Assembly: GCF_024701375.2 (NCBI RefSeq)
Contig: NZ_CP113910.1
Coordinates: 1,364,001-1,428,000, forward strand
DNA from: Streptomyces sp. KMM 9044
GTDB taxonomy: Bacteria > Actinomycetota > Actinomycetes > Streptomycetales > Streptomycetaceae
Direction of reading: 5' to 3'
Length of the DNA: 64,000 nt
In this document: in pieces, positions 61,944-64,000 of the stretch
How positions within the stretch are numbered: position 1 is the first letter of the stretch
How the letters are laid out: every line of letters begins with the position of its first letter
Program-made: the position numbers and the translations under genes
The notes under the pieces: model-generated
Told to the model about the DNA's origin: nothing
The model's input: the letters and a program-made list of their open reading frames with translations, nothing else
Database searches by the model: none

Positions 61944-62986
61944 TCCGTCGCTTCCGCCGCTGCGGCCCCGGCACCCTCACACCCGAGGACCAGGCCGTCG
62001 TCGACCGGTTCCGCGCGATGCTCACCGCCCTACGCAACCCGCAGCCCTGGACGCCCGGCCACGCACAGGACATCGCCGTGCGGATCGGGCCCTTCGTGGA
62101 ACGCGCCCACACCCGGCCCGGCGACGACCACGGCCCCGACATGATCGCCGTCGCCCTGGTCCACCCCGCCACCCCGCACGCCGACGCCTACCTCCACGGC
62201 CGCCAGCTCGGCTACACCGACCGCGGCTGGCTCCGCTGCCAGACCAACGCGATCCTCGGCTTCTGGCAGCCCGGCTACGCGATGCTCACCCACGCCGCCG
62301 CCGACCTGCCCCTGCCCGACGACACCGGCATGGAACCCGCGCACTACGCCCTCTACATCGAGGCCCGCAACCGCGACGACAGCCGCGACGGCTACACCCT
62401 GCTGCGCGTCGGCCCGTACACCCAGACCCGGCACGCCCAGCAGGACTACGACCGGCTCACCGCCGCGCTGGACGGACGCGATACCACCCTCGTGCCCGAC
62501 TGCCGCGTCTCCGCGCGGTACGCACCGTTCGACGTCAGCGACCACCAGCTGTTCGCCGACCCGTACGAGGCCGACGCCGTGGCGCTCCTGGACGCCGCCG
62601 TCGCGGGGGTGAGCGCGTGTCCGCACCGGCCCTGTACGAGATCAAGACCAGCGAGGGCGACGACGGCACCGTGCACCCCGCCGAACAGGTCTGGACGCCC
62701 TGTGCTGACGGCACAGCCGACCACGGGTTCATCGCCCACCAGGGCCTGTTCGTCGCCGGAATCGACGGGGGCGCCGACGATGACCTCTACCCGGTCGGCT
62801 TCCTGGTCCCGACACCAGCGGTGGGCCGACATCATCGATGCCGCCGCCGCGTACATGGCCCGGACCCACGGCTGGCGCAACCTCCACCTCTACCCGGGCG
62901 ACGACCCAGCGGTCCTCATCCCGCGCATCCCGCGCGCTGTCCACGCCCACGGCGTCTTCTTACGACACCCCGGCCCTTGTGTATAG
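61940..62986 (+). CDS. Hypothetical protein, supported to about 62620; frame then reads through
   Basis: From ATG 61940 the first 226 residues have good Streptomyces codon use: TLTPEDQAVVDRFRAMLTAL, RIGPFVERAHTRPGDDHGPD, GRQLGYTDRGWLRCQTNAIL, GMEPAHYALYIEARNRDDSR, and ADPYEADAVALLDAAVAG. From about 62617 the same frame has no stop but turns into a Thr/Ser/Arg-rich shadow of the next gene. Near 62815 it coincides with that gene's displaced C-terminus (HQRWADIIDAAAAYMARTHG). So the natural stop seems lost, or the frame is open by chance. No domain recognised. It is coupled to the upstream gene by a 4-base overlap. Confidence 0.6.
   Translation: MIRRFRRCGPGTLTPEDQAVVDRFRAMLTALRNPQPWTPGHAQDIAVRIGPFVERAHTRPGDDHGPDMIAVALVHPATPHADAYLHGRQLGYTDRGWLRCQTNAILGFWQPGYAMLTHAAADLPLPDDTGMEPAHYALYIEARNRDDSRDGYTLLRVGPYTQTRHAQQDYDRLTAALDGRDTTLVPDCRVSARYAPFDVSDHQLFADPYEADAVALLDAAVAGVSACPHRPCTRSRPARATTAPCTPPNRSGRPVLTAQPTTGSSPTRACSSPESTGAPTMTSTRSASWSRHQRWADIIDAAAAYMARTHGWRNLHLYPGDDPAVLIPRIPRAVHAHGVFLRHPGPCV
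62617..62986 (+). pseudogene. Hypothetical protein, +1-type frameshift near 62800-62815
   Basis: GTG 62617 begins a frame with good codon use: VSAPALYEIKTSEGDDGTVH, PAEQVWTPCADGTADHGFIA, VAGIDGGADDDLYPVGFLV. After about 62805 that frame becomes Arg/Pro-rich. The sensible continuation (HQRWADIIDAAAAYMARTHG, then WRNLHLYPGDDPAVLIPRIP) is in the next frame and ends at 62984-62986. The intact product would be about 123 residues. It is the third gene of the small operon. Function unknown. Confidence 0.55.
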
Positions 62987-63169
62987 GCGGTCAGTGACCA
63001 GCTGTGTAAGCGGTACCTCGGGGCGGGTGGCATATGTGCCATGAGGGCTTACCAGTCAAGGCGGACCACGAGCTTGAGTCGGTCGGTACAGGCGACTCCG
63101 GGCTATGGTGCTGACACGCGTTCACCAACGGCCGGAGCCTGTCAATTTTGGTGAGTCAGGATTTTGCGG
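62987..63169. other. Spacer with IS3 end
   Basis: 183 bp between the hypothetical operon and the IS3 transposase. The part after about 63137 is probably IS3 terminal sequence. The rest shows no gene, repeat or RNA I can identify. Confidence 0.4.
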
Positions 63170-64000
63170 CTATCCCTGAGCTGGGATCTCTGCGTCGGGG
63201 TGACGCGGGTCGGTCGGCTTGTTGATCCAGACGGTGCCGGGGAGTTTCGGGGGTTCGGGGGCCTTGCGGACGAAGCGTTCGGGGTGCCGGTCGTAGACGG
63301 AGGCCAGGACGTCGGCACGCATCTCGCGGAGCTGGTCGGCGAGACCGAAGTGGACGTCGAAAGGCGTGTGCATGCCGATCCCCGAGTGTCGGGGCGCCAG
63401 GTTGTACCAGTCGAAGAAGTCTTCGCACCAGGCGCGGGCGTCCTCGATGCACCCGAACCGGTCCGGATAGTTATGGCGGTATTTGAGGGTTTTGTACTGG
63501 CTCTCGCTGAAGGGATTGTCGTTCGAGGTTTTCGGGCGCGAGTGCGACTTGGTGACGCCGAGGTTGGACATCATCTGTGCGACGTTCTCGGCGACCATGG
63601 GCGAGCCGCGGTCGGAGTGGATCGTCAACTGCCCTTCTCCGATGGTGTACTTGGCGATGCTGGAGGACAGGAACTGCTCGGCCAGCTCCTTGTTCTCGTG
63701 ACCGGCGAGCATCCAGCCCACCGTGTAGCGGCTGTAGATGTCCACGATCGTGTAGAGGCAGTAGTAGCTGCCCTTGACCGGACCCTTCAGCTTCGATATG
63801 TCCCACGACCAGACCCTGTTCGGGCCCTCGGCGACCAACTCCGGTTTCTTGCGCGGCGGGTGGGTTGCCTGCCGGCGCCGTTCGCGGACCTCGCCGTGCC
63901 CGCGCAGCAGCCGGTACATCGTCGACTCCGAGCACAGATAGGTGCCCCTGTCCAGCAGGACCGCGTAGATCTCGCCGGGCGCCATGTCCGCGAACTCCTC
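63170..64000 (-). CDS. IS3-family transposase (OrfB), cut by window edge
   Basis: 277 residues are visible and the frame is still open at 64000. The integrase core has its DDE triad: WSWDISKLKGPVKGSYYCLY (Asp), TIHSDRGSPMVAENVAQMMS (Asp), and NPFSESQYKTLKYR (Glu), preceded by the HTH_21-like MYRLLRGHGEVRERRRQATH. The C-terminus is DFFDWYNLAPRHSGIGMHTP. This is the OrfB (or OrfAB C-terminal) part of an IS3-group element. The right end of the IS is probably close to TGTCAATTTTGGTGAGTCAG (63137-63156), which begins with the TG usual for IS3 ends. OrfA and the other end are outside the window. Confidence 0.92.
   Translation of the reverse strand, partial: EEFADMAPGEIYAVLLDRGTYLCSESTMYRLLRGHGEVRERRRQATHPPRKKPELVAEGPNRVWSWDISKLKGPVKGSYYCLYTIVDIYSRYTVGWMLAGHENKELAEQFLSSSIAKYTIGEGQLTIHSDRGSPMVAENVAQMMSNLGVTKSHSRPKTSNDNPFSESQYKTLKYRHNYPDRFGCIEDARAWCEDFFDWYNLAPRHSGIGMHTPFDVHFGLADQLREMRADVLASVYDRHPERFVRKAPEPPKLPGTVWINKPTDPRHPDAEIPAQG

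Overview
The window is a high-GC actinobacterial chromosome segment and almost certainly comes from a Streptomyces. The evidence is strong G/C bias at third codon positions, frequent GTG starts, coproporphyrin-type haem genes, a ROK regulator placed between xylFGH-like and ngcEFG-like sugar importers, and a CebR-type operator. From memory, the order murC ... hemQ, hemG ... hemE ... fadAB ... dxs ... xylHGF, rok7B7, ngcGFE ... acn, HTH-murA follows the S. coelicolor core chromosome (roughly SCO6060 down to SCO5998). I could not check this by alignment.

Layout. 1-8 kb: msrB (cut by the window edge), murC, a stress-type protein, a RibD-like reductase, zapE, an SPFH protein, a PhoX-like Tat phosphatase, and an ArsR/AHSA1 pair with a clear operator over the ArsR start codon. 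8-14.6 kb: a lipoprotein deacetylase, a broken CxxC mini-gene carrying a hairpin repeat, a PTH2 protein, small hypotheticals, a DUF692/MNIO enzyme, a MITE, and a secreted S33 peptidase. 14.5-22 kb: haem genes hemQ, hemG and hemE, among which lie a frameshifted DUF4349 lipoprotein, a CoA-disulfide-reductase-like enzyme and a rhomboid protease. A perfect 151-bp tandem duplication sits where the peptidase and hemQ converge. 22-34 kb: a DUF3000 protein, an atypical response regulator, RNase D, fadA-fadB, two decanucleotide arrays before a NYN protein, an amino-acid permease and dxs. 34-48 kb: a carbohydrate block of xylHGF, rok7B7 and ngcGFE, a GH92 alpha-mannosidase divergent from ngcE, and an AA10 LPMO with a perfect CebR box. 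48-53.5 kb: aconitase with candidate iron-box and TamR-type operators, a DUF4236 mini-gene, and a MurA paralogue fused to an N-terminal HTH.

From 53.5 kb to the end is accessory DNA: an integrase remnant, an IS5-type element interrupted by a MITE, an XRE fragment coupled to a frameshifted zinc-ribbon/tyrosine-recombinase-like gene, a DrrAB-type exporter with a MerR regulator, a headless Nudix gene, a small hypothetical operon, and an IS3-family transposase running off the edge.

How the genes connect: hemE, hemG and hemQ supply three steps of the coproporphyrin-dependent haem route. fadAB is a complete beta-oxidation complex behind a TetR-like operator. The 34-48 kb block imports and breaks down plant, fungal and chitin sugars. 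The mobile region gives a datable series of insertions: integrase and XRE remnants first, then the IS (3-bp duplication ACC), then the MITE inside its transposase (6-bp duplication). Removing the MITE and one duplication copy restores the transposase reading frame exactly. The same MITE family, also with a 6-bp duplication, sits upstream of the S33 peptidase.
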